From Ctena decussata (lineage: Eukaryota; Mollusca; Bivalvia; Lucinida; Lucinidae), in NCBI GenBank assembly GCA_963989385.1, contig OZ022501.1:89016979-89080978 (forward strand): DNA of 64,000 bases, read 5' to 3'. Shown here piece after piece: positions 11,000 through 22,658 of the stretch. The notes under the pieces are model-generated. The model ran no database searches. It had not been told where the DNA came from and worked only from the letters and a program-made list of their open reading frames with translations. Positions within the stretch are counted from its first letter, which is position 1. Each line of letters begins with the position of its first letter. A program made the translations under genes and the position numbers.

Positions 11000-11137
11000 T
11001 ATTTTCCTTCCTTGTTTGGAATTAGCGGGTGTGTCACATCCATTTAATTGATTGATATTTTTTCTCCCTTTTTCACTCAATACATCTGCTGCTTTATATG
11101 AGTATATGTGTGTTTGGGGAAGGGGTGAAGGTGTAGG

Positions 11138-11141
<4 letters not shown>

Positions 11142-11168
<27 letters not shown>
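11142..11168. repeat. (GA)n microsatellite
   Basis: Thirteen consecutive GA units. Confidence 0.95.
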
Positions 11169-11476
11169 GGTGGGCAGTTGGACAGGCATAATGGAATATA
11201 TTCAAAACCCGCAAGTTCGTCTTTCAATCTCGAATTGATTCAACTTTTAGAGCTGATAAAATAAAGCAAAATTGATACAAAACTTTCAGTAAATTTTACT
11301 TTAAAACCTGACTATGTTTCCGTATCATGACGTATATTGATTGGCCTAGGAAATTGTTACTAACCGGATGTTAAACATTGGTAAGGTGGGGTGAACATAG
11401 CTTTTATTGATAAAAGTGGGGACATCTGTCCAAGATTTCGCCCATTTGTTCCGCCCGTCCTTCCGTAATTAGGTTA

Positions 11477-11477
<1 letters not shown>

Positions 11478-11512
<35 letters not shown>
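11478..11512. repeat. (CT)n microsatellite
   Basis: About 17 CT units immediately before a truncated SINE. Confidence 0.95.
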
Positions 11513-11518
<6 letters not shown>

Positions 11519-11528
11519 TCTGTCTATA

Positions 11529-11734
11529 ACTTGGCCACATACTTTCGTTTCTCCTTCCGCTGATTCAAGAAGGGCAGTTGTCAGTTAACGGCGAAAGTAT
11601 GTGCACTTAGTACTGGTAAACCGCTTAGGAGGTCTAAGCCTGCTCAGGAATAGTTTTGTTAGGTTAACTGACCGTCCCGACATGACCCTAGCTGGACATG
11701 ACCGTGGACGTTAAGCATCAAATCAATCAATCAA
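11529..11734 (+). mobile_element. tRNA-derived SINE, headless copy
   Basis: Begins TGGCCACATACTTTCGTTTC, so the tRNA-like head is missing, and runs through the body seen in the full copies to a tail of CAAT repeats rather than CAAC. The tail difference shows that at least two tail variants of the family exist here. Confidence 0.9.
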
Positions 11735-11835
11735 TCTTCTGCCTTTACGCTATCTCTGCTTCTGCAGTATTATTGTTAACAAATGTCGAAATCCTCCGCC
11801 CCTATCGACACTTCCTCCAAAGCCCACTGTGACCT

Positions 11836-11912
11836 ACCCAGCGGGCACATGTCAAAATGACGTCGCACTGACGTCGATGCGACGTCATTTCAACGTCATG
11901 TGCCTGCTGGGC
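11836..11912. mobile_element. Short CCCAGCGGGCACATG palindromic element
   Basis: A 77-bp near-palindrome with ends CCCAGCGGGCACATG and CATGTGCCTGCTGGGC and a GACGTC-rich core. A related, longer element with CAACGTC-type ends lies at 38380-38720, and a similar block is near 16090-16170. Confidence 0.75.
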
Positions 11913-12314
11913 TAGTGCTTGGCTGACTAGTGCGGTTGTGTAGTCACTTGCTCTCTTGCGCTGGTTAGCTACGCACTCCATGACTTTTGAAAGAATTTAT
12001 TTATTTATTTATACGTTTATTAACCATGCTGCACACATACATGTAGTTCTCATATGTCAAGACCTGGCCTACTGTACAATCATTTCTTAAAGGTTAAGGT
12101 GAGACAGGCAATTTTGTATCATGAAAAATCGCGCTTAGTAAGTATCTCAGAGTCTGCTTTTTTTAATCGAAAGGGGTCTACAGCCTTAAAATTTCATAGT
12201 TATTATTAATTATAACACTATTATGACAGAATAATGACATTTGTGCCAAATATTTCTTCTTACTTAATATAAACCGAAAAAATAAACCAGACAGGCTGCA
12301 GCGGATGTATAGTC

Positions 12315-13066
12315 GTTGGTTGGTTGGTTGGTTGGTTGGTTTGGGTATAACGGCATTTTGAGACAGTATTTCAGTCTGTATCGAAACCTCTCCCAGAGAG
12401 AGGGAGAAGAAAAGAGATAACAGGCTAGAGAAAAATGTCCAAACAACCCCTACCATTTAACTACTGCAAGTAGAGTAGGCCTTGGCGTATTCTTATCCAA
12501 ATAAATAGGACGCCCCTGCATCCAGTGAGTTAACCAGCACCATCGCCCGACCGCAACTACCCCGGGGGTATAGTTAAATGTTCAGATAGTTCCAGTACCT
12601 GCAGTTGCAAACTGATAAACAAAAAGTCTGTGCAGTTGCAGTTGAGGACAAGAGCGCCATGATTCATATAACGGTCACTTTAGAGCCTATGCTCGGGACA
12701 ATTTGCCTTCTGACATCAATAAACGTCTCCCAGAGAGAGGGAGAAAGAAAAGCGATCGCAGGCGAGAGAAAATGTCCAAACAATCCCTACCCGTACCTAC
12801 TGCAAGTAGAGTAGACACTTGGCCTACTCTTATCCAAAATAATAGGACGCCCCTTCATCCAGTGAGTTAACCAGCACCATCGCCCGACCGCAACCAACCC
12901 CAGGGGTATAGTTAAATGCTCAGAGATTTCCAGTGCCAGCAGTTGCAAACTGATAAACAGAAAGTCTTTGCAGTTCGGTTGAGGACAAGAGAGCCATGAT
13001 TCATATAACGGTCACTTTAGAGCCTATGATCTGGACAATATGCCTTCTGACATCAATAAACCCAAA
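12315..13066. repeat. SINE-like repeat with a 337-bp tandem duplication
   Basis: Starts with a GGTT repeat tail (12316-12342), then a body with CCCAGAGAGAGGGAGAA and GCACCATCGCCCGACCGCAA. The segment from about 12391 to 12726 is repeated from 12727 to 13066 with minor differences. The body recurs at 41551-41800 and, as a fragment, at 33145-33250. A GGTT tail at one end suggests a SINE in minus orientation. Confidence 0.75.
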
Positions 13067-13271
13067 ATAAAAGTAACGTTAAGGTGGGTTTACAGGGAGA
13101 CACGTTACCTGACACATGGGCCACACAACCATTTTATCGCAAGAAGGTTTTGTTTAAATGAGACAGGTTACGTGCAGCAGATGTATGTCATGCAAAGTAT
13201 GTTGTGTGAGACATGTGTCATGCAGCATGTGTCGTCATGTTAACCCAACTACACAAAGCAGCAATAAAATT

Positions 13272-13775
13272 AGACGCGACATGACTAAACCTACAAAGTG
13301 GCATGTGCGCCCAGTGAAAACTCAGGTCAGGCAGTCTGATCAGATTCTTCGCTGTGCGCTTAAGGGGTAGCTAAGGGTCTAAACTAGTTCCAGGCGGACA
13401 GCGAAGACTCTGATCAGGCCCCGAGGTTATAAAACTTTTTTCGTGCTCAAGTCAGCTGAGCATGAAATTTTCTCTGCTGATAAATCTGAAAATGCAAACT
13501 AATGTTGGCATTTTCATATTCATAAGCAGAGAAAACTTCATACTCAGCTAAACTGAGCATGAAAACATGTGTACTCATCAGTAATTTGCAATTTATTAGC
13601 AGGTGAAATTTCATGCTCAGCTGAGTTTTATAACCTCGTGGCCAGACTTCGCCATGTGCTTAAAGGGTAGCTAAAGGTCTAAGCTAGCTCCACGCGGACA
13701 GCGTAGAGTCTGATCAGACTGTGCGGACGCAGGGTGCATGTGCCACTTTATTGTTTTTCTCGTGTCGCGGCTCAA
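13272..13775. mobile_element. GAGCCGCGACACGAG MITE, copy 2, carrying a second MITE
   Basis: Degenerate left end (GACGCGACATGACTAAACC) and intact right end (TCTCGTGTCGCGGCTCAAA). The internal GATCAGA/TCTTCGCTGT motifs are present in both arms. It is interrupted by the element at 13418-13642. Confidence 0.8.
13418..13642. mobile_element. GAGGTTATAAAAC MITE, long-stem type, copy 1
   Basis: CCCGAGGTTATAAAACTTTT at the left and GTTTTATAACCTCGTGG at the right. The interior repeats CAGCTGAGCATGAAATTT in both orientations and has a TGCAAACTAATGTTGGCATT core. A homologous copy is at 52790-53037. A relative with the same ends but another interior is at 38433, 38930 and 45157. Confidence 0.85.
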
Positions 13776-13907
13776 ATGGAAGCAAAGAACACACCAAATA
13801 ACCGAAAACAGCAGACTCGGTCTATTAAGTCTGTTCATGTGCGGTAATGTTGTGTCGCAACACTGCCCACGCCCCCTGGCACCGGCTTCTGCAGAACTCC
13901 ATGATTC

Positions 13908-14453
13908 CAAAACCAACAATGTGGTTGTGCGCCCAGTGCAGACTCAGATCAGCCTGGGCATCCGACAAGTTTGATCAGACTCTTCGCTAAGCGCTTAAAG
14001 GGTAGCTAAGGTTCTAAGCTACACTGTAAAAAAAAAACTGTAGATTTTACGGTAGAATAACTAGAAACCGGCTGCCAGTCCTTTTCCCGTTATTTTTACT
14101 GGCGCTTGCCTGTAAGACATTGTTGCAAATCACGTAATGGAAGTTTTATGTTAACTTGGCGCACTCGAAAATAACTTTGTATTGTTGAAGGGCTAGCTGA
14201 CCAAAACGACACCTGCTCTATTCTGTCCCACTCTGCTTGATGATTCCTGCAATTTTTACGGGCGCCCGTAAAAAATAACGGTAAAATGACTGGCAGCTGG
14301 TTGCCAGTTATTTTACCGTAAAATCTACCGTTTTTTTGCAGTGTACCTCCATGCGGACAGCGAAGGCTCTGATCAGACTGGGCGGATGCCCAGGCTGATC
14401 TGAGTTTGCGCTGGCGCACAGCCACTTTGTTGGTTTTCTCGTGTCGGGGCTCA
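13908..14453. mobile_element. GAGCCGCGACACGAG MITE, copy 3, carrying a third MITE type
   Basis: Starts within the left terminal repeat (AAACCAACAATGTGGTTGTG) and ends GTTTTCTCGTGTCGGGGCTC. It is interrupted at 14030-14344 by an unrelated element. The left-most 15 bp of the terminal repeat are absent or diverged. Confidence 0.8.
14030..14344. mobile_element. CACTGTAAAAA-ended MITE
   Basis: CACTGTAAAAAAAAAACTGT at the left and ACGGTTTTTTTGCAGTG-type sequence (ACCGTTTTTTTGCAGTG) at the right, with TA on both outer sides as the likely target duplication. Internal inverted pair: ACCGGCTGCCAGTCC and ACTGGCAGCTGGTTGCCAGT. Confidence 0.8.
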
Positions 14454-14869
14454 TATAAGCATGCAACAGAAGTTACCCATTAGTAATGAACCTGCAATAG
14501 ATAAACTTTTGAGAACATTTTTGTTTACCCAAGCCATAGACAGCTTTCTTACTTCGATCATTTCCTCTAAGTTTCGAAACCCATTTACTAGTATATAGAT
14601 TCGTTCATGCTTTCATGTACATAAGAGTATATAATTCCGAAGCAGGAACAGACTCTTCCCCCTACCCTCCCCAGGAAATATATAGTACTTTTCATAAAAA
14701 GGAGGCTTTTACTACTATGGTTTTAGACTGATCCCTTCCATTAAAGCTTACAATTACATATCCACACTGGTCAGCCATTCAAAACAGGCAACGAAGGAAA
14801 CGTACATGCCAACGAAAATTTCTGACCATAAAACTTGATTATTTTCACATACTACTTAATTATGGACGG

Positions 14870-14945
14870 ACACTCAGCACCAGGTGTGTGCAACTATGGT
14901 TACGTACCACTGAGCCACTTGGGGAACGTCGTTACGAAAATTGAA
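14870..14945 (+). repeat. Short dispersed repeat, copy 2
   Basis: CAACTATGGTTACGTACCAC then GAGCCACTTGGGGAACGTCG, matching 8655-8720 and 32929-33010. Confidence 0.6.
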
Positions 14946-15214
14946 ACAGGTCAGAACAGCACTTCTTAATTCAAATTCAAATTATCATTCTTATGGACCA
15001 AGCAGTTTGTTTCGCTTATTTTTCAGACCATTTTTTTTCGAATAAATTCCGTCTGGTAAACAAACGTTTACAACGACCATTACAACGAATTGGGGATGAA
15101 ACTTAATTTTTGCGTTCTGTTTATAGTATTCGTTAAAAAAAGACTGGCCTTACTTTGATGTCTATCTACTTGCACTGTGGGGTCCGCAAGAAGGATAATT
15201 TGAATTTTAAGGAA

Positions 15215-15345
15215 GTTTTAACTTTACCTTAGGAGGAAATTATTTCCTTTCAGAGTAGACCTTCCTTTTTTTTGGAAGGGTTATGGCCTCCAGGAAAGCA
15301 AACAAGAAGTCATGGAAGTTGTTCACCTTTGTAAAAATGGCGGCA
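15215..15345. repeat. Dispersed repeat with GGAAGTTTT/AAGCAAACAAGAAGTCA
   Basis: Contains the block 'ggaaagcaaacaagaagtca' and a short hairpin of AGGAAATTATTTCCT. Similar blocks occur near 22370-22560, 45915-46130, 49210-50000 and 53395-53620. Confidence 0.5.
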
Positions 15346-15388
15346 AACGTGAAAGTATCTTTCTTTCCAAGATCTGTAGTTTATTCAT

Positions 15389-15582
15389 TCACAGGCATTT
15401 GACGTTTTTGGGGCTTCAGAAATACATGGTAGCCTCGAATATGGCCAGAAATCGTATTTTTTCTATAGTGAGATACGAAGTATCGAAACTTCGTATCTCA
15501 CTATAGAAAATATGGTTTCTGGCCATATCGAGGCTAATGCTTCTTTCTTGAGGCATCAGAAACGTCAAATGCCTGTGATTCA
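15389..15582. repeat. 194-bp hairpin
   Basis: CACAGGCATTTGACGTTT and AAACGTCAAATGCCTGTGA are the ends. The centre pairs TATAGTGAGATACGAAGT with ACTTCGTATCTCACTATA. Probably a foldback MITE; no copy recognised elsewhere in the window. Confidence 0.85.
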
Positions 15583-15599
15583 TTTGATTGTTGATTTTG

Positions 15600-16580
15600 T
15601 TGATTGAATGTCTAAACAAGAAAGACCATGATCAGACTGCGCTGCTTCACAAAATGATTCGAGCCTTTGCCGTTTACGTATGCTATAAAGAACCCTTTTC
15701 TAACAGACCAGTTAAGCCCTAGATGCCACGCCCTACCACGTCATCAGTTTCACTGAATTTTATTGTGATAGAAATATTACCTGATTTTATTTACTGCAAG
15801 ACTATCCTATAAAATTACTGCACATAAGAAGACTGATCTTGGTCTGTGCTGTTATCCGAAAGCGTCTAAAAAGGAATCTTACGTTTTCGACGTCAGTTGA
15901 AAGTCTGTGGTTCTGAGATTGTAGAATTTTTCAACAAACATCATCACATGCTGACTTTATTGGAAAAGCATCAAATAGCAAAATGACAATTAACGTATGT
16001 AACTGGATATTAGTTTACCATAGTCACCCTAGGAAATGAGACACTTTTCTGAAGTAAACACACCCAGAAGCACACAACTTTGATTAGTTATTGAAACAAC
16101 CTTAATTCAACGTCATGATGTTGAATCAAGGTTGATTTAGTGTTGATTCAGCGTCGTGCGCCCAGGCCAGTGGGCAGAGGACCAAGATAGAAATGCTCCT
16201 GAAGACTGTTTACACTGATTGCGGTTCAATCATTTTGTTGTTCCTATCCTCGAAACGATGAATCCCGGGAGGCTCAGCTGAACGTATCCATAGCTGCAAA
16301 CTCCTGGCACCGAGTCTGTCCACCATGTTGTTGTTCCCATTCCCCAAACGATGTTTCCCAGGAGACTCAGCGGATCGTATCTATAGTTGCTCACTCCTGG
16401 CACCAGCATAATTCGAGGATTAGAGTCACAAGGTCGTATCGATATTGGTCAAACAATGACGGGTTTATCGCCCGGACAGCGCTCAAATATGGTAAATATG
16501 GTATTTCCTTGCGAAATAAAATCGGATTTACTCGGCTTTCAGCGACATTTCGATCACAGAGAATACCTTGCTAGTGTAAT
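15600..16580. other. Non-coding stretch
   Basis: No gene recognised. About 16090-16170 has a TTCAACGTCATGATGTTGAA palindrome of the kind in the CCCAGCRGGC elements. Around 16240-16290 and 16320-16400 two similar blocks (AAACGATG..CCCGGGAGGCTCAG) form a short direct repeat. Confidence 0.5.
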
Positions 16581-16584
16581 TTGA

Positions 16585-16705
16585 TATCAAATTTAAAGAG
16601 TAAATACACTTCAGGAAATGACTGAATCAGATCCCAATCCCTATCCCCAACATCAAAGGGAAAGATTGACAAAGACATCCCAACAAACAACAAGTTGGCT
16701 TCTTT
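16585..16705. repeat. Dispersed repeat (inverse copy at 36005-36125)
   Basis: AAATTTAAAGAGTAAATACA, GATTGACAAAGACATCCCAA and neighbouring words reappear reverse-complemented at 36005-36125. Mobile origin likely; class unknown. Confidence 0.7.
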
Positions 16706-16927
16706 AAAAAGAAACCCACAGAAAGGTCTGCAGCAGTTTCTTATACAGTTTAGTAGCCGGTTTTTCAATCAGGGCCTCCTCAGTGGCGTCTGCTGCTTAT
16801 AATGTAATTGCATGTCATATTTAACTAAATGGTCATGAACGAATGCTTAAAACCGTAATGGCAGTCATTTACATTATCCTCATCATCACTGTATAGATTA
16901 CAGTCAATCACTTTCTAAAGCAGAAAC

Positions 16928-17135
16928 GGTATGGATGGTTGGATGACTTGAGATTTTACGTCCTTTTTAACAGTATTTTATTCATATCAGGACGGAGGGA
17001 GGATGAAATGCTGTGTGCAATGGAACTCCATTCACTGTTAGAAAATTTCTCGCCTCTAGCGGCCCAGTAGCAAGACTCAACCCCGGGACGGCTAGATCAG
17101 CAGCCCTTAACTACAGAGCTACCGGGGCTCCTAGA
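16928..17135 (-). mobile_element. tRNA-derived SINE, second family, copy 1
   Basis: Read on the minus strand it has a tRNA-like head: box A-like GGTAGCTCTGTAGTTAAGGG and a degenerate box B (GGGGTTGAGTC). The body ends with AAAACAGTATTT..GGACGTAAAATCTCAAG. Related copies are at 44335, 45428, 56770 and 41960. All share the TATCAGGACG..ACGTCCTTTT segment. Confidence 0.7.
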
Positions 17136-17199
17136 AACGGTATGGATCTGAAATGCCTCATTACCAGGTGCGCGATTGTTAGTAGTCAATGGAGATGAC

Positions 17200-17812
17200 A
17201 GTCACAATGGCCATGGATCTTATTCGCAATTTAGTGATGCTTGTACATGTACTATTTTACCCATTTCTTTTAAAGGCTCCATTGCTCTATCAGCATGATA
17301 AAATTATCATGTGGGTTCGCTGCAAGCCTCTCACCATAGTTTCGTCACTGTAAATGACCGCCATTAGACAACTTTAAACAAATAAAACAGCCTTGAGTTT
17401 CACATAAAATAGGTTTGAAAATGCTTTGGGTCATTTTAGTTTTCAGATCCTTGAATAAAACGGTAAAAATACAATGTACAAGGATGGGACCCCGTTCACT
17501 GTCCCGCTTGTGTTTATATTGCACCGCTCAACCGGAAAACAGTATTGGAAAATAATATTCTGTGGAGCGATTTGTAGGTTTTCAAAACATGTTTTTCATG
17601 CTTTTTGACAGTTATATGGGTCAATTTATGTACAATAACTTACATTTTGTCACTAGATGTGAAAGCTGAAGCCCTTTTCATAATGATTTGTGTTTAGATG
17701 TTTTTACCACTGATAGGAATATGGAGACTTTAACCAACATCGTTTAGATTTCAAAACTTTGCATACATACCGCTGATACAAACGTTGACTAGTCTATTCT
17801 ATTCTGTTTTAT
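17200..17812. other. Non-coding AT-rich stretch
   Basis: No gene, repeat family or RNA recognised. Confidence 0.4.
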
Positions 17813-17814
17813 CC

Positions 17815-19145
17815 ATTAACCTTGCAATGTCGTTGGGGCATCACAGATGACTTCGCAACAAGCTCTTTTCGCCTTGTTCTGCTTTCAGCTGCTCTAGTTG
17901 AACTGGCAAAATCCAACCCTGTTCACTGTTTAATATTGTCTTCCCACCTCTTCTTCTGTTTACCCCTTCTTCCTTTTCCTTTTACTGTGTCCTGTAGAAT
18001 CATCTTTGTTAAACCAGAAGACCTTGAGACGTGGCCAAACCACCTTAGTTTCCATTTCTTGACTAGGGTCAGGAGTTCAGTTTATTCTCCAATGGCTGCT
18101 TGGATCTCTCTGCGAACCGCTTCACTGGTTATGTGGTCCTTGTACAAAATGTTCAGTAACCTCCGGTAGCATCTCATCTCAAAGGCCTGCATTCTTCTTT
18201 CTAACTCTGCTGTCAAGATCCACGATTCACAGGCATACAGAAAAATGGAAATGACAAGAGAACGCATCATTTGCACCTTTGACCCAAGAGATATGTTGCT
18301 ATCTCTCAGACTTGGCTTCAGCTTTGGTAAATCTGTGGTGGCTTGTGCAGTCTTAGAGAGAACCTTCGGTTTTGAGCCATCATCTGAGACAACTGCTTCA
18401 AGGTATTTGAGGCTTGCTACGGTACGCAGCTTCTGTATTTTTACCTTGATCTCCATCTGGATGCCATTGGCGCTGTTTGTCATTAGTTTTGTCTCCTCAG
18501 CACTATCTCCATCTTATACCTTATGCTGAAGAGGGTGGGTGACAGGAGACATCCTTGCCTAACTCAAACTGTTCTTATGAACCATTCTTCCGTGCTGCCA
18601 TTCATCTGGACTGCACTTGTAGCCTTGTCGTAGAGCTGCTCAATGGTGCGAACTAGATTTGCACTGATATTATACTTCCACATGGTGGCCCATACCCATG
18701 TCGAAGGATTTTTTAAAATCAATGAAGACATGGTATAATTTTGCCGATGCTGGAGGTACTTTTCACACGTTTCTGCGGTTGAAGATCTGTTCTGTGGTGC
18801 TCCTTCCGGCTCTAAACCAAGCTTGTTCTTCAGCGATTATCTGTTCGTCTTTGGGGTTTAGCCTGTTCAAGATGACTTTCAGCATGACTTTGCTCGGATG
18901 ACTGATGAGGCAGATAGTTCTGTAGTTCTGGCAGAGCTGTAGGTTGCCCTATTTAGGGGTTTTAACAATCAATGACTGAGTTCATGGGGTAGGCCATTCT
19001 CTTGTTCTCCAGATCTTGGTACAAATCTCTGTTAAAACATCAGTCATGGTCTCCCCGCCAGCTGGAACAAGTTCAGCTGGTATATTATCAACTCCGGCAG
19101 ACTTCCCCTTTTTCAGTGCTGCTACTGCAATCTCAGTTTTAAACA
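17815..19145 (-). pseudogene. LINE (non-LTR retrotransposon) reverse-transcriptase remnant
   Basis: Minus-strand translation in changing frames gives the C-terminal half of a LINE ORF2. From the 5' side: KGKSAGVDNIPAELVPAG (about 19050-19130, start of the RT fingers), QNYRTI..LISHPSK (about 18900-18950), EEQAWFRAGRSTTEQIFNR (about 18780-18840), VRQGCLLSPTLFSI (about 18530-18580), then MTNSANGIQ, SLKYLEAVVSDDGSKP, SLVISIFLYACESWILTAEL and YRRLLNILYKDHIT (18082-18483). The tail follows to about 17820 (RWEDNIK, KSSVMPQR). The part that should carry the catalytic Y/FxDD motif is deleted near 18500-18530, and there are frameshifts and stops. The element is therefore dead. The sequence style is that of RTE-like LINEs common in invertebrates; clade assignment is tentative. 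Confidence 0.88.
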
Positions 19146-19149
19146 AAAC

Positions 19150-21470
19150 CAGTGAACACAGCTTTATTGGGCGGATGTCTTCATAGAAGAAGTAGACCTA
19201 CGGCCAGGATGGAACTCGAATCTGTGTACCGGTAATACCCGAGCGAGCCTTGCTCAGCTTGATTAAGCAGCTAGATTAAGGGGGTCCTTGTAGGTTAGGG
19301 ACAGGCCCAACTATTTTGGCTCTTTGAGTCTTGTCGTTTATATCATAGGCAGTGGGCAAGTCATAGACTTGCTGGAAGGAAATAAGATGCTCATACCTCC
19401 ATGCCCGGGCCTCCATGAGTCTCCCAGCCCGATGGGTCAAATTATAGGGGTGGTAATAACACAAGACGTGTTGTGTTATATGTCCCTTCAAAAAAGCAAG
19501 AACTTCGCATGTGCGCGCTGTGGTACAAAATTTTACCGATTCTTATGTGGCTGTTGCTGTTATATGACTGTTGCATTTCATTGGCTAAAGAGAAATGATA
19601 TGCGTTCAGCTTACTTATAAGATCAGGTGAAATAATTCTTATTTGCAAACATGAATATGCATAAAACTTGGAAAAGGAGAGAAAGTTAAACCCTTACCCA
19701 GCTTCAAATGTTAGTGTTTACTAAGGTACGGCGCATCAGCTTTAATAAGATGTAGTAGGACAATTCATATTTAGAAAAGAAAGTGCATTCGTTGCTTGAT
19801 AAAATGTGCAATGCTCAACAAAGAATTATACGCCGTACCTTGTTCAAGACAGTGAAATTTTGCAATAACTATTGTTACCTACCGTACCTTAATTAGCCTG
19901 GCCCCAGTCGAATCTGTATACTATTCTGGTGGTCAGATTCGCCTGGTAACTTTCAGAAGAGGCTCTGCAATATGATACTCTTCTCACAAATTCTTGAGTT
20001 AATAATAGCACCATTACAAGTGCCATAAAGTGCCCATTAGACTAACAAAGATCTTTATCTCCATCACTCTAAGAAATCAATTAGTTTGGTTTCTCCAAAT
20101 AACCTCTCAACCTGTATGCGAATTTTAGAGCATAGTTTAAAACCTGGAATAGAACGGATGTCATAATCTAAGGTGAATTTGTTACCAGTTGCTCCAAGGG
20201 CGTGGGACAGTGGCTTTCTTATAGGAAGAAATTGCTCCCTCAGAGGGAGCAAATTCTTTCCTGTAACAGTGCCATTCCAAATCAATGGAAAGAGGCAGAC
20301 AAGACCATTCCATTCCACTCCTTTCCATTCCACAATTAAAACCATGCCAAATTATATTGTTTAACAGTCGGCACATTAGGACAAACTGTCTTGAACAAAC
20401 AACAGGCAATCAGCTGTATTGCATTGCTCATTCCAATTTAAACACATTTTATCCTCACTAGTCATGATATGATTCATGGCAGACTATTTTTGAACAATCC
20501 TCTACATAGTAAGTCTGATTAGTGCCAGTCCAATCATTGCACTGGCATCAAGTGTATAAAGGACATTTCTATGCATTGAATCTTGACTGGTGCTGATCAG
20601 GTCAAATACGTTTTTATACATTGAATGTAAATGTATTATAGGTAAAAAGCCAGTATGTCTATTCTTTAAAGACTTATTTTGCATTCTCTAGGGGTCTTTG
20701 CTGATTTAAATTATTTTAAATTCTTTGATCAACAGTTATCTAAGTGCAATGGAATCTTCCTCAAAACACATTCTAATTTGAACAAATCAATTATATATAT
20801 TGAATATTAAGGGACGCTGTTTCGTTAACATGCTAATGGATTGCACAACACTCTTAAGTCGAACAAGGCTGTTTCTGCAAACAGTAGAGACCAAGATGAG
20901 ACTGCTCTGGAAAAGTGTGACCACCCTTTTGCTTTTACTTATTTTTCTCTATTACTTATTAAATACCCCCTCTGCTATAAAATGGACCAGTCCAAAATCA
21001 AAAGGTAGAACTATCCATTACAGAAAATCAGTAGGTTCAGGGTTTATTGTATTTAGTTTCCTGTTCACAAAACCTGCAGAGTTATAAAAACAAATTGCCA
21101 CAGAACATTTGCTTTATCAGACTGACCATCTGTGTTTATGTCTTCAAATTGCTTCTTACATAAAAATCTGCCACTGCAGTATCATAAAGGGCTGGACAAA
21201 AGGTCAGTAAAGTTCGCTAACCAAGATTTAGGAAAAAATCTCAAATGCAAGTAACCAGACCCTATGTTCCTTTGCAAGAGATATATTGAACATAGGGTCT
21301 GTAGCCAGACTATACCTTAATAAGCTCTGTGATTTTGGAATGGGTATCGCTCTATCGATTTTTCTACGCCGGCGATGACAGATTTTGGAGTAATAAATGC
21401 AGAACCAGATTAAAATACCCTGCTTGTAAAGTGAACACAGTGGAAAGGTCTGAAGACCTTTCCAATAAAT
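19150..21470. other. Non-coding stretch with small hairpins
   Basis: No gene recognised. About 20219-20262 holds AGAAATTGCTCCCTCAGAGG and its inverted partner GGGAGCAAATTCTTTCCT, the hairpin of a dispersed repeat also at 49300-49345 and 53460-53520. At 21255-21305, ACCCTATGTTC / GAACATAGGGT form a stem. 21470-21530 is a copy of the repeat seen inverted at 35945-36015. Confidence 0.5.
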
Positions 21471-21584
21471 TACAAGTGATAAGCCGTGTCAGCAGCTCTT
21501 TCCCAAATAGTTGGCAACTCAGCTATCTTCACTGAACTAAATAATTTAGACCAACATAAGTTAAACAGCACCGAACATAAAACA

Positions 21585-21650
21585 TGCAACCGCAACGAAA
21601 GTACCGCCTTGGGACGGTTAGTAATAACTACAAGGGAGTTTAAACGGGTT
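21585..21650. repeat. Half of an ACCGCCTTGGAACGG inverted-repeat element
   Basis: CGCAACGAAAGTACCGCCTT followed by GGGACGGTTAGTAA matches one terminus of the 40742-40880 element. No partner terminus was found close by. Confidence 0.5.
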
Positions 21651-21959
21651 TTACTGGGCCCAAACCTTCACCCTCACCCTCCGCCGCGGTGCACACAACT
21701 AGTTGGTAGTTCGGCTCGTATGGAGGTCCCCTAACTCATCAGTGTCAACAATTAAAATCAAGAAATGACTGTGATAAAGCAAGAATGCATGAGGACTCGA
21801 CATCCAAAACGTGTTGAGACACCTGGAGATCCCTGAGGCGTCAGTAACACCACCGGAGCACTGGAGTAAAAGAAGACCACCAGTTGAACCCCGGTGGGGG
21901 TTCAAGTTTATCGGGCGACACCAGAAACAAGGCGAAACTTCCCGATCCAGTCCAACGTG

Positions 21960-22345
21960 TTTCTGGTCGAGCATAATAAACTTGATATCAAAAGACACTT
22001 AGATCTACATGATTTTCTATTGAACAAGCATCATTAAAAATTTTAAATGCGTAAAGAGCGTCAAACATATGTGAAGCAAAGCAGCTTATTCGAACTTGCT
22101 GACGTCATGAATGCGTTATGACGTAAGCCGGTGATGTCATTTAACCAATCGAACGTTGTTATTACGGCCAACGTCACAAGGTGTGCATAACCAGTCGTCA
22201 TAGAATGAGATCGCTTCTAATGGCACTACCTGATACCATTCGTGGTTCCAAGCGCAGTTCTATAGTGACATGATATCACATTATGTTATCAGGTGGAATT
22301 TGCAGCAGAGGCATGATATGCATATTGTTTACTGCAACGTTTATA
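21960..22345 (+). repeat. Dispersed promoter-like repeat, copy 1
   Basis: Alignable with 52130-52500 across nearly 400 bp: GAACTTGCTGACGTCATGAA, AACCAATCGAACGTTGTTAT, CTACCTGATACCATTCG, GGTGGAATTTGCAGCAGAGG. It keeps one CCAAT box (22145-22149) and a TGACGTCA CRE-like site, but the second CCAAT and the TATA box of the other copy are not preserved. Nature unknown: LTR, captured promoter or segmental copy. Confidence 0.7.
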
Positions 22346-22364
22346 GTGAACTGGTAGACTTTCA

Positions 22365-22565
22365 GGGGGAGCAACTCTGCCATATATTTGCCTCCCTTTC
22401 AATAGTGTTCAGCTCTTCTGAAGGAATTATTTGCTCCTCTTGGAGCAAATTCTGTCTTTCAAGAGAAGACGTTTTTCGGAATGGCGACATCGTCCATGGC
22501 AACAAACAAGGTCATAAAAGTTGTTTCACTTTTAAAAAATGGCGGAAACGCATAGGGTGTTTTGT
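22365..22565. repeat. Dispersed hairpin repeat (GCTCCTCTTGGAGCAAATTC type)
   Basis: GGGAGCAACTCTGCC..., a hairpin ATTTGCTCC/GGAGCAAAT (22428-22450), then AAACAAGGTCATAAAAGTTG and AAAAATGGCGGAAACG. The same order of blocks recurs at 49210-50000 and 53395-53700. Confidence 0.65.
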
Positions 22566-22658
22566 ACAACTTGGAATCTAAATTCAAAATGATGAAGTAA
22601 GTCAGCCAAACTTGGCATCGGGAGAAGAATATGGTACAGGCGAATCATCATGAAAATT

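Noticed and set aside
17822..18169. 115-residue plus-strand frame
   Set aside because: Antisense of the LINE reverse-transcriptase remnant.
20064..20345. 93-residue minus-strand frame with a WNGxVC-like start
   Set aside because: Crosses the dispersed GCTCCCTCAGAGGGAGC hairpin repeat and a GGAATGG simple repeat.
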